Notes: generated by a model from the sequence alone, not told the origin. A DNA stretch of 64,000 bases from Fomes fomentarius (GCA_022606135.1 JABYQN010000007.1:1550001-1614000), one strand, 5' to 3'; positions 1 to 12,503 are shown, numbered from the stretch's first letter. A program made the numbers and translations.

Positions 1-2
1 AC

Positions 3-765
3 AGAGACGTCGATACGGCCTCTCACTTCCTTGGCCTGTTGGCGTTCTTCATCTCCTGTTGTACCGCTTCTAATACGGGGGAACTGGACTCTTTCCACAT
101 TCTGAAACGGACATTCGCCTCCATGAACCTCTTCTTCCACCACCACGCGACACCCGCGCGTCAAGCACGGGTACTGAATGGTTTATACCACTCACAATTG
201 ATACCACTACTGGTTGACCTCGTCGAGAAGCCATCGTGCAACCTTCGATCGTTCTGTTCGGTTGAGAATAATCCCTTGCATACCTTAGCGAAAACATTGG
301 AGAACATCAAAGCGCACTGTCGGTTTGCCAACAACACTCGTACTACCTTCTACGAGCTCGTCGGAAGGCTGGAGACTATATGCACTCGACCGTCTCCCCT
401 GGTGGACTCTCTTCTCTGCGAGAGGGTACGCCACCTAGCTCTTGATAATTCCGCGGGTACGTCTTCATCACTGCACATGCACATAACAACACTATCTAAG
501 ATCAATGTTGTAGAACTCTCAACCGGGATGGTTTCGTGTTTATCCTCACGGTTTGACGGTAGTACGTGATCGCTGTCAACATATTCTGGACTGGCACCTG
601 ACACAGACGGTCTACCCAATTGTAGGCCGTACTAAAGCATTCAACGACTATATCCAACGCAACAATCTCACAGAACGCATATCTTGGTCGAGTCCCGCCC
701 TCAAGACTGGACCTGATGGCGCCCAGAGTTGGTCCACCTCCATATTTTGTAGGTCAATGCTCTGA
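3..765 (+). CDS. Unrecognised protein, 5'-truncated by window edge
   Basis: The frame is open from base 3, so the gene begins outside the window. The first visible exon is rich in Leu, His and Cys and reads like ordinary protein. A second exon at about 514-765 reads NSQPGWFRVYPHGLTVVRD and ends at TGA 763-765. To join the two in phase I place an intron at about 426-513, but another donor (GTACGT near 457) is also possible. No family motif is recognised. It could be the C-terminal part of a lineage-specific fungal protein. Confidence is limited by the missing start and the ambiguous splice. Confidence 0.45.
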
Positions 766-1181
766 TGATCCCGAGTTTCTGACGAACACTGATTCTGTAC
801 AGTGGGTACAGTAGAATACGGCCGTGGGGCCGCTACTACGACTTCCGCAGCGCGCGAGATGGCTGCTGAAATGGCCCTGAGAGCCCTATGGAGCGAGAAC
901 GGCTTCTGGCAACGCGTGTAGTAGTAGGCGGAGTAGGTACACGGAGTACACTTTTACTACCATACCACAATACTATCTCGAGCTTGGATGTCATGCATGC
1001 TTCGCCGAAAGTGGCACACACCTACTGCAATGTCTAACGTTGAGAATAGCACGGACGGGCCAGTGACTTCTAAGCGCAGTGTAATACAGGCAATCGAACG
1101 CTATACGTCTTGTAAGTGATACAGAATCGTCCTTCGCGCCCTCTTCATCGGGTCCGCCGTGATACCATCTTCTCTTCATTA
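766..1181. other. Gene-free stretch
   Basis: There is no convincing coding frame, RNA gene or repeat here. Short frames on both strands overlap each other without codon or motif support. Confidence 0.5.
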
Positions 1182-2287
1182 TCACTCTTTGCTTTCACCT
1201 AAGGCGATTATAGCAGCAGTCGCACAGGCCTGCGTGACGGGCACCGCCTTGGAGCCGTCAAGCTGTCCACTCTCCTCCACGGCATGATCCAGAGCAGCGA
1301 TTTCGGCCTCCAGAGCAGCGATCTCGGTCTTCAGAGCATCATGCTCGGCTATCAGAGCAGCACTACGCTCGAGCACCTCTGCAACCTTGGCTTTCAACAT
1401 TGCTGTTGCGCGAAGGCGGTGGAAGGAGACCGCAAGCTGGCAAAACAAAAGTCGGTGGTCAGAGGGGGGAACACTGCGCTTGCGGCGCGCCTCCGACGAT
1501 TCGTCACACACCTGCATGCCTACCATTGCCATCACCACTTCGAACTTGAGAAACTCCAGCTGGTAATGCGCTGCGTTTCTCGTGAAAAAACGATACACGG
1601 CAGAGCCGTGTGCTTGCGACTCGACGCAGTCTCGAATGCGTCGAGAAGCGCTAGTAGGGCATCCAGCAGCGTCAGCTCACAAAAAGTCCTAGGACACAAT
1701 GACAGTGTGTGATCACGCTTACTCGACGAGGCAAGTTACATCTCGCTCCATTGCTGCCACTAAAATGTCATCCCCGCCCGGGGCAATATACTCACAAATC
1801 CTCTCGAGCTCGAGAGTATCTACACAGCTGCCGAGAGACAAGGACGGCCGGCGGCAGGTGGGGGCATCGTTGATCTCTTGAAGCTTGGTCACAAGCCCTG
1901 TCATGAATTCGTAAGAAAGAGGTGTCCGATGCAACGCTGAGAGCCCGAGGGAGGACACCTACTCGAAAGCCATGTGCGCTTGCGTGGACTGGTACTGGTA
2001 TTGAGACACTCCCAGCACTTCCAGGTGCGCACTGGCTTCGAAGCCCGGCACAGGTGCTGGTGGTCAATGCAATTGTTCCACTTTTCCAGGGCACGAGCAT
2101 ACTGGATGATGTCGAGGAGTTGCTTGGTGAGATGGTTCGTTTTGGTCGAACTGAGGGACTTTAGGTCGATTTTGCCTTGTGCGGGGTGTTTGGCGGCATT
2201 GGGAGGGGGGTCGGCGGCGAACGTGGACGAATTATCACCTGATGCATCGTTGAGGGACAAGGATGGGGCCTTGAGACATTCAACCAT
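1182..2287 (-). CDS. Possible coiled-coil protein, model unresolved
   Basis: Several minus-strand pieces look coding. These are an N-terminal part starting MVECLKAPSLSLNDASGD near 2287, a middle part around 1890-1740 (LVTKLQEINDAP...), a Leu/Ala-rich part near 1670-1620 (LTLLDALLALLDAFETASS), and a C-terminal part ending at 1182 with a heptad-like run (AALIAEHDALKTEIAALEAE) typical of a coiled coil. I could not connect all parts with canonical introns in one frame. The gene is therefore either intron-rich with splice sites I missed or partly decayed. No family is recognised. Confidence 0.35.
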
Positions 2288-2648
2288 GAGAGCAAAGATG
2301 GGTGGAGTCGTTGGTAGGAAGTAGGAGAGGAGTGCTGCGGTACTTGCAGTACTTGTGATGCTGTGCTTAACAAGGTTTGGACTCACCCTAATACACATGA
2401 ACCGTCTTCAGTTGAACCACCTGAACTGCCTCGCAATACATTCAGAACTGGCGTGGGAAGGCTGACCCTTCGGGTACCGGTGTACAGCCTGAGGACGGAG
2501 CCTACTAACACAACGAACCATGCGTTGTATGACACGTACCGATACATACATAGTAGCAACACAGCAAAATCGATAACACGACGCACAGCTCTTCTTGATG
2601 TAGGTGGACACTGGAAAGAGAGAGATCATGCCCTATGCCTATGCCTAC
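2288..2648. other. Gene-free stretch between two minus-strand genes
   Basis: This is the 3' flank of POL12 and the presumed promoter of the uncertain gene below it. No element is recognised. Confidence 0.5.
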
Positions 2649-4982
2649 TCATCCTTCAAGACGGTTAATCTCAACCTTCAACCGGTCCCTAGCGGGCCCA
2701 GGACTCGTGTGTCCCGCATACTCAAGTATCGCATACGTCGACTTCGTGCAAAACGATGGGTTGATAGCCACGGTGTTGTCCACAACCTGTGCCCATGCGT
2801 CAGTACCTTCGTCTCTCCCCATATCACAGATAGCACCACACGGGACGCGTACCTTCGAGAATTGCTTGAGCCTACTCGGGATGACGAGCACGTCCGGCGC
2901 ACACCGCGCCTTGCTCGGGTCCGACATGCTCTCGTCCTCCTCATCGTCCGAAGGCCCTAAATTCAGCAAGTCGGAATGCGTCACATCCAGGTTCACCTCG
3001 TGCGCGAGGTCGAGCGGGACAGGGAATATAGGATAGAAGCTATCCACATCGCGCGCCAATCAGTCACCGCTTTCCCACTCGGGGGTGTTATTCGACATGC
3101 ACATACCTCCGCTGCTGTAGGATATGCCTGCACAGGTTCGCCATCGCGTCCGAGGGAGTCTGGCCTGCAGGGTCGACGGGGGTGGTCAGGGGTTCGACTT
3201 CGGCTGCGCGCTTGAACAGCTCTTCTTTACGGAGGTGGAAGAGCACGTCGACGCTGCTCACGGCGATGTGTACGCCGTTGATCGTGAAGCGGGCGGGGTT
3301 CGGGAGGAGATGGATGCGCTGCGAATGCCATGTCAACCTCGATTGGATAGGCACAGGAGCATAGGAGATGCGAAAAACGTACGGAGTCATTGCAGAGGGT
3401 GCGGCTGAGCTCGCATTGGGGGAAGACGGCGTGGTCACTGAGAATGTCGCGCACGCTCGGGACAAGCAGCACGATACTACCAGGGGATGAGTCGAGGAAG
3501 TCACGAAGGCGCTCGACGAACTCAGTCCGGAACATGTCTGCAGGTGTTGCATCGACGTCACCGGCTTTGATGGAAGGGTGGATAGCGTCGATGAAGGGCC
3601 CTACCTGGTCACGCCGTTAGCCTGGAATAGGGAATAGGTGGATGCAAATTACTAGTAAGACCACAGCGGGCTTGGTGGACTTGAGCTTGGTGATAAGGTT
3701 TTGCAGAGGTCGATGTTGGAGATCTGCGTCGTATGTGAAGGGTCCACAGCCAAAATACATTGAGAATTGAGTATCGTCACTCTCAGGTTTGACGAGGGTC
3801 GCAGAAGGGGAATCTAAGGGCGGTAGCTGTCAAGAGTCTAGCATGAGCCTGACCGTTTATCGTAGTTACGAGGAAGGCACATACAGTGAGGATTTCCGTG
3901 GCGAGAAACGACCCTCCTCCACCGTTCTTGCCTTTGAAGGCAACAATCGCGCCAGGGAAGAGACCTTGGCCGCCTAGTCCTCGCTTGCCTTTGCGTACCT
4001 TCACTTCTGGGTCGAAACGGATAGGTACCCTCGCGCCGGATCCCATCATGCGGGAAGACTCAAGCATGATAGAGGCTTCGTTGAGCTTTACGGGTCCGGA
4101 GGAGGATTCAGAGTCAAGTGTGATACGCCCAACAACCACAACCTCCTCCTGCAGTGGCGAGTCAACATAACGCACATGAGGTGAAGTGTTTTGCAGACAC
4201 GTGCCTCAGTCACGGCAGAAGGATCGCCCAATTCTTCAAAATCGTAGTACGCCTTGATGAGCTCGCCGAAGTGGTCTATCCTGTCGTCGAGGACTAGTGA
4301 CCATGATTGACACACTGAGAACATATATGTGTACAGTGACATACTCACCTTCGCTCCGCTCTGAGATCTTCTCATACATGTATCTGTCTGAATGATCGTA
4401 GGTACCGTGTCTTCAGGCTCGGGCAAGGGAGAAGACTCACAGGCTCGTTTCTTCCGTTCCTCCTCCCCAGTAGACGGCCCAATAAAGGTCACTCTACTCG
4501 GACCCGCAACGGGCGCGACTTTCTCCTCTACGCGCGAGAGATCAAACCCATCTTGCGGACGCACCATTGGCTTTACAGGTGTCCCCATCGCCCCATTCGC
4601 TGCTGGTCTGGCTCCCGACTTGACAGGCGTCGAGCCAAAGTTCCGCGACTGCAGCCCGGAGAGGTTCCCCCGTGCAAACTTCTTCCCGACGTTCGCCTTT
4701 GCGACATCGCGCTGGATGGCCTTCCTGAGTTCTTGCACATCGTCCGAGGAGAACTGCCCCGAGCTCGGCCCTCGGTTGAACTTCACCGCCTCCCACCTGT
4801 AGAAGAGATTTTCGCCGCTAATGTTGTGGTTCTGACAGAGTTTCACACCTGTCCGGAACGCGTCTGATTCACGTCGGTTGCGCGTGTACTCGCGACTCAC
4901 ACTCAGACAACAGGCTTTCGTCTAGGTCATCTCCGAACTTCCGCCCAAGATCGGCGCGTATCTCCTCTGCGTTGGATGTCAT
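2649..4982 (-). CDS. POL12: DNA polymerase alpha subunit B (primase complex)
   Basis: Regulatory B subunit of DNA polymerase alpha-primase, which makes RNA-DNA primers for nuclear DNA replication. I model nine exons: 4982-4901, 4848-4441, 4387-4349, 4293-4205, 4148-3885, 3826-3653, 3604-3383, 3318-3107 and 3039-2649. The helical N-terminus has the family pattern around NLFYRWEAVKF. A low-complexity linker follows, then the OB-fold region (YRYMYEKISERSEVLDDRID, then VVVVGRITLDSES). The inactive calcineurin-like phosphoesterase domain has CGPFTYDADL, GPFIDAIHP and FRTEFVERL, and the C-terminus has the diagnostic SFYPIFPVP. The intron after exon 4 appears to use a GC donor. The promoter is shared with the divergent F-box gene. 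Identification is firm; exact splice sites are inferred. Confidence 0.94.
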
Positions 4983-5122
4983 GTTCTATCAGCCAAAAGA
5001 CGGCGAGAGAGAGTAAAGTTGTGGAAAAAGGATGTGGGTGGCCAGGGAATGCAGGTTATCGCCAACCCTGCGGCAAGGACGTTCGCGTGACACCCGGCGC
5101 GACAGGTCACATGATGACATAC

Positions 5123-5127
5123 CGCGT
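5123..5127 (-). promoter_or_regulatory. ACGCG core, possible MBF-type site
   Basis: An ACGCG core on the minus strand lies about 140 bp upstream of the POL12 start. In ascomycetes such MCB-like cores drive G1/S expression of replication genes. One short motif in GC-rich DNA is weak evidence. Confidence 0.22.
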
Positions 5128-5259
5128 CTGTCTTTGTCAGCATCTGGATGTGCGGCAGCTGCCATGGGCGTGTTCGACTTGTACCGCTTCTAGCCCGCCA
5201 GTAGTATATCGGTGGGCCCGCCTCTAACGTCTTACATCTCGACCGTAACCCTCTTCTGT

Positions 5260-7013
5260 ATGGCTGCTTGTCATATCAGTCTTGCCCAGCCTCATATCTT
5301 GGACCAAATCTTTGCGTCCTTCTCCGAGATACCACTCTTGCTATCAGCAAACACACCAGAGAGCGGACAGCTACGAACGAACAACAGCACCCTCGTTAAT
5401 GCGGCTCTGACATGCAGAGCTTTCGCGGAACCCGCCTCAGCAGTCCTCTGGTCGGCCATGCACGCCGGTCTCATCCCACTTCTGTTCAGCCTGTCTAACT
5501 TCAAGCTGGATACAAGCAAAGAAAATCATGAAAAGTATCCCACCTATGTAAGAGCGCCGCCGCACGATTCGCGTATCTATAGCAACTCACGTACCCCTCC
5601 CTCCCTACTCCGAAGAACATCATCGAAGGTGGGGTATCTCCATCAGAATGGGCCCGTTTTGAGGTTCTCGCACGTCGCATCCGCTACCTATCATACTCGG
5701 ACCCTGTGGACGCAAAGGGAGCGATTGACCCCTCTGTTGTGCATCTCCTCGTCGGGCAGTGCGGTGAAAGGCCCTTGCTACCCAATCTTCGAGTACTCAA
5801 GTGGACTCCGTTAGGACCTAAGCTCGAGCAACAGCTATTGCTAGAGTCCCTCTTCCGGACCCGGACCATCACCAAGTTGATCTTGGCTCGATGGCCAAGG
5901 TTCGAGTCCCATGCTTGGGACGGACGGCCCTTAGATGTCAGTGACATGGCCATCGTTGCGAGAGTATGTCCAGGGCTGCGAGACCTTGTCATCGATCCGC
6001 ACGCGGTCAATTTGGCCAACGCAATCCCACGTACATTCTACAACTCATTCCATGGCCTCCGCTCTGCTCGAGTCCTACTTACGCAACCTACTCATCACCG
6101 CGAGCTCGCCATGCTTCCACATTTGGAGTCTCTGGTTCTCGACAATAGGCTTTTTGTCGGCGTGGACAATGGGACCGACATGGATGATGAAACGGGAAGC
6201 GCAAGCGCGATCACCCCTGCATTCCGTGGATTCCCTGCACTGCGCACGCTCGAAGTGTTGGGATACAGTAATGTATCATCAGCCTCTAGGATTTTGCCTA
6301 CTATCACCTCGCCTATGCTTTCGGTCGTGATCATGCGTATCGACCTGGGATTTGGAGGCCATGAGAGATTCATCCACCTCATCGAAACGATGTGCGCGTT
6401 GCCTGCCGCGCAGCAGCTTCGTACATTCCACTTAGGCGGCCCGCCGGGTCGCATGCTCTCATCGGCGCAGCAAGCTGGCTGGCGCTGGGAATTGCCCTTC
6501 AGGGAATCCGCTGGTGCACTTCTACAATTGCACAATCTCCAGGACGTTAGTTTGGGCCCTACATGGAGGACCTGGTCCATTACGGACGATGACGTCCGTG
6601 CGATGCAGCAGGCATGGCCGCACATACGGAGCCTTGAGTGGAGGTCTTTCCTGATGTCGACCATGTCCATCAAAAGGCGTCAACCTAGCGGTGTGTTCGT
6701 CGACCTCCCCGCGCTGAGTACACTTGTTACCTTTGCGCAGAACTCCTGCGATCTGGAGGTCCTCAAGATGGAATGCCGGGAGATAAGAGAGGACGAGCTC
6801 GCCGAGTTGGATGCGCGCGCTGCTGCTATGGAGCTCGAGGAGGAATCCACCCACGGAACTGGACCTAAGCCGCGGCTGCAGAAGTTGATCGTGCACGCTC
6901 GAGGCGGGATATTCCACCAGTCTTGTCCCGAGATGAGCGGCGGTGATGTCGGTCGGCTGAACCGCACTTTGCGCCGCTTGTTCCCTCGTCTAGTGGAAAT
7001 TCAGATCAAGTGA
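5260..7013 (+). CDS. F-box-like protein of the basidiomycete family
   Basis: Likely substrate-recognition subunit of an SCF ubiquitin ligase; the substrate is unknown. Two exons (5260-5547 and 5616-7013) give about 561 residues. The N-terminus shows the degenerate mushroom-type F-box, ILDQIF followed by LVNAALTCRAFAEPASAVLW. The body has the family pattern SPSEWARFEVLARRIRYLSY and then leucine-rich segments such as LPNLRVLKW and LVLDNRLF, consistent with an irregular LRR-like fold. The acceptor at 5615 keeps the frame, while a nearer acceptor would make an intron of only 35 bp. It lies head-to-head with POL12 across 277 bp. Such F-box genes form large, fast-evolving families in mushrooms. Confidence 0.75.
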
Positions 7014-7909
7014 TGCAAACGAGGGACTCTCAGTCTTTAAGTATGGATAACTCACCTCCTCGGCACTCATGGAACCCCTTCTCGCTTACCCACATCAAGT
7101 CTCTGCGAGTCATTACGCCCCTCGATTACCTACCCCAGCTGCTAACGCGCCAGGATGCGTCGTCGTTCCGTCCTTGACCACTAGTCTTCCCGCTCTAACC
7201 GATGACGCCACGCGCGTCCTTTCTTCAACATGCGCAACCTCACGCGCCAGGATACTCGCCTGCGCTCCCAAAAACTTCTGCCACATCATCCTCCACGTCA
7301 TCCTTCACTGTTCGTGCACGGACCTTTCAAGTTCGCGCGCAAGGACACTGACCGGCACCTGCAGCAGGGCAAATGTCTCGGGGATTCAACATCTGCGTCG
7401 TACTTCTCCTACAACCTGCTCTAGTCTCGGCGACCCTTTGACCGGACCCTCCTTGCCGGGACATTCCCTCCCCTTCGCTTTCTCCTCGGACTGGTTGGGT
7501 TGTATATTTGGCACGCCAGTGCCCAACACGCACACTCCGAGTCAGTGTACCGCCCACTGGCTCTCTTCGGGGCTCCCCTGACATCATCCTCACGACCACC
7601 GCACATCTATGATTACGAACCTGCATAGAGTAGACACAGTAGGGTATACAGGCGTAGTTCGAATGACAATCCCACAAGGAAAGACTCAGAAAGCGTAGTT
7701 AGTAGGAACGGCTATATGTGAGAATGTAGAGTAACGGGATACAACTAGCAGGCCTGGTGATGAGCGGTCACAAGCTCTCTCATTAAGACCAACTGGCGGG
7801 ACTCTCAAGTCTCCTCCGCGCAGTATTCACAGCACTGCCCCGAAATAGTGACCTTGATGCCCCCACGAGAAGACAACAGGTTGCATGCACTAACCACTGG
7901 AATCACATC
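7014..7909. other. Gene-free stretch downstream of the F-box gene
   Basis: A long plus-strand frame (7069-7581) is present, but it is Ser/Thr/Pro/Cys-rich without domain features and lies directly after the F-box stop. I take it as non-coding. Confidence 0.5.
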
Positions 7910-8580
7910 TTGATGTTATACGTCCAACGGGGCCGCAATCCTACAAGATCAGGATCACTGAACGAACGCGCACTGTGGGGACGGATTCAAGTTGAATGTC
8001 CTTCACCCTCGTCCTCTAGATCTCTTTCGACCGGTTCTCCACTTCGGTCCACTCATTGGCATGAACGACAGTCGCCTCCCACTGCTGAAGTCTTCGAACA
8101 CATGATCGACGCAGTCCCTCACGGAAGATCAACCCCGGCATACATGGGCTCCGGATACAGTCAATACGTAGATGCGGCCACTGACTCTGGGCCCCCTCTA
8201 TGGCTGGGACTAGCGTCCCTCATGGGCTTGAACGTGTCATCAAGCGCGGCTATGAAGGCGGTAGTATACGTTCGTGTATACTACCCCTATCAAGTGACTC
8301 GGAGCTATCATCTCAGTGACCGCGCGGGCCTGCTGGACGTTCTACTCGGGGAGCAGTGGATGTCGAAAGGCTCTAATTGGCTTTCCCTCCTTGCACCGAC
8401 TTCATGTCATTCTCACAGAAACCCACCCAAAGTACGACGGCGTCTGGTGGAAGAGGCTTGCTCGACTCCTGAGAGCCGACTGCGAGATGCTCTGAACTCG
8501 GTGGAGGTATTGAATTCGGACACGGATGGTATATGGTCCTGATGGTTCGCATGTGCGACGTCGACGGTCCCTGTCTTTAG
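7910..8580 (+). pseudogene. Broken F-box-like gene remnant
   Basis: Three plus-strand frames succeed each other without introns: a frame to about 8390 containing LLDVLLGEQWMSKGSNW, then a shifted frame at about 8399-8492 reading LHRLHVILTETH and DGVWWKRLARLLRADCEML, then another shift reading GGGIEFGHGWYMVLMV to TAG 8578-8580. The order and style resemble the C-terminal part of mushroom F-box proteins. The shifts and a TGA near 8493 break it. It may be a relic of the duplication that also gave the intact F-box gene upstream. Assignment is by resemblance only. Confidence 0.35.
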
Positions 8581-9657
8581 TAGGTAAAGGAAAGTTGTGG
8601 GTCACAAAGAGAGCATTGAATCGATCCACGGGTACTTGGCAGGCTGAATGTCAGTATATCATGCATCCAGATACTGATTGCAGCCCGTGTTTCTTGTTCA
8701 GTAGAAATGGTAAACACTAACCCATGCCGTCCAGTGGTGAGGAGCAAGTACTCAGCATCCGTTACGGAGTTGGACAGAAGCGAGCACTGTTCAGAGATGG
8801 TTCGCAGACATTGCTTGCGCGAATGGTACGCTGGCTGTTCTCGGGAGAGATGTAGACGGGAGTCGTCGACGGGTTTACCGTCGCGTCTGGGTATAGAAAT
8901 CTGGGTCTTGCGTGTCTCGGCGCGGTGTTAAGACTTCTCGAGAGGAGTCGTCATGGTGGGTGTGCTGCTCTCGGCCCGTACTTCTCTTTAATCCTGTACT
9001 CACCGCAAAAAGGCTGCAAATTCAGGCCTCAGGCCTCAGGTTGACAAACATAGTACACATGTGTATGCGGCCACCGATCTGTCAAGAAACACAGTACACG
9101 CGACAAACTTCTAGAACTCCAGGAAACCGCCTAGATCATAAGTATGCCATTCGTACATGCCACTTCCAACAATACGAGCCTACAGCGACACCGACCGGAC
9201 CCTGTACCTTCTTATTGTACCGTACAAACGTTTCGTCTCGTATACGACAGCCTACGGCGTGCAAGCGGCGACCACATGTCCGTCTCGACCTCACATCCGC
9301 GAGGCCAGACGGGAACGACGAACCTGTCTCCGACGCTCACGCTCGCGCAAACGCATGCCGCCCAGTGCGTGTGCAACTAATGTATATGATCGGGTACAGC
9401 AAAGGTAGATGAGATGATAGGCGATAGACAAATGGTGGACGTTGGGTGGCGATGAAAACAGCGAGACAGAGTTGAGGTTGAGACGCGCACGCGGAATAGA
9501 AACGGTGCACGTCAGATGTACAGATCAGCAGACGCGATGGGTGAGACGTATGCAGGCGTGAGCGGGGGCGTGGCAGTCATGCGCGCGGGTTGGTGTATCG
9601 TGTAGCGCGAGGGGTGTCTGAAGACCGGTAGAACACGGGCAGACGCAAGGCGTCATC
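8581..9657. other. Gene-free stretch
   Basis: No coding, RNA or mobile feature could be supported. A short direct repeat of GCCTCAG occurs near 9026. Confidence 0.45.
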
Positions 9658-10451
9658 TCACGCCTCCTTCTGTTCCTCCGTCTCCGCATCAGCAGGCGTG
9701 GGCTCTGCCAATGGGCTTTCCTTGACGGGGATTGCACTCGCAGTCGAGTTCGTGGGGGAGACGGATAGTGCTTGGTGCACGGGAGGAGAGGTGGCGTGCG
9801 GGATGCTGTGCGACAGAAACAAAAAAAGCAATCAGCGTCAGGATCTGGATCTCTCCATTCCGTCATGTCTACATCACCCCGGGCGGGCGGGCGCTGCACG
9901 AAATAGGAAAGGCGGATGTAAAAGGGCCCAGGGCAAAAAGGCTAACCCTCGTAGCGACGGGGTGGGGCGCAGAAGTATGGAAGTTCGAGAGGAGGAATGA
10001 CACTTACTTCTCGGGATTGGGGATGGCAGTGCCCACGGTGTTCTGGGGCGCCTTGCCCGCCTTGCTCAGCGCGTAGTCCCCAGAGTCGAAGTATTTCCGA
10101 TCCTATATGCACGCGCACAGCGAAGGTCAGATCGACTCGCAACGAGATCCAGGATGGAAGAGATGGAGTGGAGGCATGGAAGAGGTTACGATGCGCACCT
10201 TCTGCATCTTCGTCAACACATTCTTGTGCGTCGGGAGCTTGCCATAGAGGCGGAACAGCTTCTGCTCCTCCTCCGTGAGTTTCTGCATATCCGATCGCGT
10301 GTTCAAGTCAGCGATCTAACATGCATAGATCCAAATTGCACAGAGCGATTCCAAAGGCTAGAGCCTCGAACAGCGGAGACCCGGTGTGCGCACGACAAAA
10401 GGGATCAAGACGTACGCTGAGGTCGACCTTGTTGCGCTTTGCGGGTAACAT
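9658..10451 (-). CDS. IGO1: Endosulfine / ARPP-19 family protein (Igo-type)
   Basis: Small phosphoprotein that, once phosphorylated by a Greatwall/Rim15-type kinase, inhibits PP2A-B55 and so controls mitotic entry or quiescence. Four exons (10451-10416, 10282-10199, 10102-10008, 9805-9658) give 120 residues, a usual length. The core runs KLTEEEQKLFRLYGKLP followed by KYFDSGDYALSKAG. The FDSGDY motif, with its central Ser, is the invariant kinase/PP2A site. The C-terminal tail is Ser/Pro/Glu-rich. The ATG at 10451 is the first usable one; the same frame continues upstream without a Met. Family assignment is secure; the number of paralogues cannot be judged from this window. Confidence 0.93.
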
Positions 10452-10954
10452 GGCTGCGTCTGGATTGGCAGTAGCTGGAGTAGGAGGGGATGACGAGGAT
10501 ATGGGCGCAGAGAGGGATGGAAAGAGGAAGGGACAGAGGAGAGCGAGGCTCTGTCGAGCGGGTAGGGGTGTGCGGAGGCCTTATGGACGGATCGTTTGCA
10601 GATGGATGTCGTGAGTGAAGACTGTTAGAAGCCCGCGTGGCTCGGGCGTAGCCCCACTTCTACCGGAGCTTGTCGGAGTCCAAAGGGCTCCTGACTCTGA
10701 CGTAACGCCTGGCACAGGATCTAGATCCTGGAACTTAGGCGCGCACTTGGATCGTGGGCGCCGCTTGGTCGTTAACGGCCGCCACCGTCAGCAGTACACA
10801 ACTGCTCCAAGTCAAGGTGCCGGCCCAGTAGATGCGACAGGTTCGCAAATCACACATATCGAGTTCAGCCTCAAGATCTTACATGAATGTCACTGTGGGC
10901 AAAGTACTCCACATGCCCCTGACCGACGGCACTCAGGAATCAAACAGTGACCAT
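10452..10954. other. Intergenic, presumed endosulfine promoter
   Basis: The sequence lies between two minus-strand genes and carries pyrimidine-rich DNA just upstream of the endosulfine ATG. Nothing else is recognised. Confidence 0.45.
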
Positions 10955-12481
10955 CTATTCGAACCATAGCATATCATCCTCCTCGAGGCCATCCTCGTCC
11001 AACCCTCCCAGGCCCATGGACATGGGCAGCTCCGACAGAGACACTCTGCTTGCACCGTGACCCTCTTCCGCGCACGCCGCCCCCTCCTGCCAGGATCTTA
11101 TCGCCGTCCCGTGCCAGATATCGGGAGCAACGAGGCTGCCCTCGTTCCCCTCATGTGCCCCTCGCTCCCCGTCCGAGTCCGGGCTGCCCTGGCAATGTCT
11201 CTCCCACTCTTCGCCATCGATAGTCCGCTGCCCGCTGACGCCGAGCCTGGGCACGCTGATTGAGCAAGCGAGCTTCCGTAACGAGGGCCCACTTCTAACG
11301 CGCGCTTCTGGAAGATTACCGAACATCACGACTTGCGTCGTGTCAGGAGAGCTAGAGCGAGGGCGCGAAGATAGCATGTCTCTGTCAGATGATCGCTGCA
11401 GAGGCACTGAAGGTATAGCGGAGAGTTCGGAAGGCTCGCCAATGCTGAAAAAGGTTGGTGAAGACGAAGCTGCTGTACTCAAAGAAGCTCCAGAAACGTC
11501 GACAGCCATGTCCCACGAAAGATCGTCGTCCATGAGAACAGGAAGGTATGATGTCGCTGAAGCTGGCTCTAGAATCTCGTTGACAGGGCGGCTGAGAACT
11601 AGGTCACGAGGATCCGTAGAGCTGTGCATCTGCACCAAAATGTCGAGAGTGGGAACATTGTTCGTTGAGGCTGTTGTATCCGAGGAGAAAGCCTTGGATG
11701 CAGAGCGTTGCTCAGCAAAACCCTCAAGTTGATCCGGAGTACGAGCAAGATCGTCGAGCCATACATCATCGTCTTCGTCAGTATAGAGATCCTCCAGGTC
11801 AACGGACCGCGGACTAGGACCGGAGAGCACCTCGTTCCCTAAGTAAGGAGGAGAGGAGTACAAGACAGATTCGTCGGAATCCCAGGACTGCTCCTATAGC
11901 CACCACAACAGATGATTAGCCACCACAAATAAGAGAACGGAACACAAACATCGAGCGTCGACTGAGAGCTGTCCCATAGATCGTCAAAGGTCTCCAACTG
12001 CGGACTTGAGAAGGCAAAGACAGACCCCGCTTGGCCGAGAACCCGAAAGTCCCGCTCGTCTAGATCGTCAAAGACCAAGTCTTCTTCGCTTCCAGGAAGT
12101 GAATTCGCCTCATCGAAAGAGAGCTCGACCGGGTCTGGAGCATCTGGACCCGACACTGGACACTTGCTATCAAGTGGAACGTTGGAGTCCGAATCCCACA
12201 AATGTAAGTCGTCGTTGCAAGCAGAGGTATTCTTGGTCTCTTGCTTCCCTCCCATTGAGACGGAGCCCTACGAATGCACATATATTAGTCACGGCCATTC
12301 TAACTCTGTGTAATGTATTTACCTGATATCGGGTGGGTTTTAAGCCAGTCTTGAGTATTGCCTCAATGGCCTCTGCCAAGACCACCTGAGGATCGCATGG
12401 TATTGACGCGCCTTCCTCCACTTCTTCCAGATCTTCCCTTGCAGCATCAGAGAGACACGCAAGCAGAGAACTCGCCGACAT
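10955..12481 (-). CDS. Unrecognised acidic, serine-rich protein
   Basis: Three exons (12481-12323, 12267-11950, 11893-10955) joined by canonical introns, all in phase, give 471 residues. The N-terminal 50 residues look helical (LLACLSDAAREDLEEVEEG). The rest is strongly acidic and Ser-rich with short repeats of WDSD/DLWDSS type and ends DEDGLEEDDMLWFE. It is probably disordered and may be nuclear. No family is recognised. The start lies only 22 bp after the stop of the next upstream minus-strand gene, so the ATG at 12481 may be an internal Met of one longer gene (see findings). Confidence 0.6.
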
Positions 12482-12503
12482 CGCGTTTGCAGCGACGGAT
12501 CTG

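Noticed and set aside
1284..1712. A plus-strand frame with repeated QSSDxGLQS units
   Set aside because: The repeats are the antisense of the Ala/Glu heptads of the minus-strand coiled-coil candidate.
5889..5901. A tRNA T-loop-like GGTTCGAGTCCC
   Set aside because: It lies inside the F-box coding frame and no cloverleaf partner arms were found around it.
7069..7581. A 170-residue plus-strand frame after the F-box gene
   Set aside because: Composition is Ser/Thr/Pro/Cys-rich with no domain, no splice partners and no homologue I recognise.
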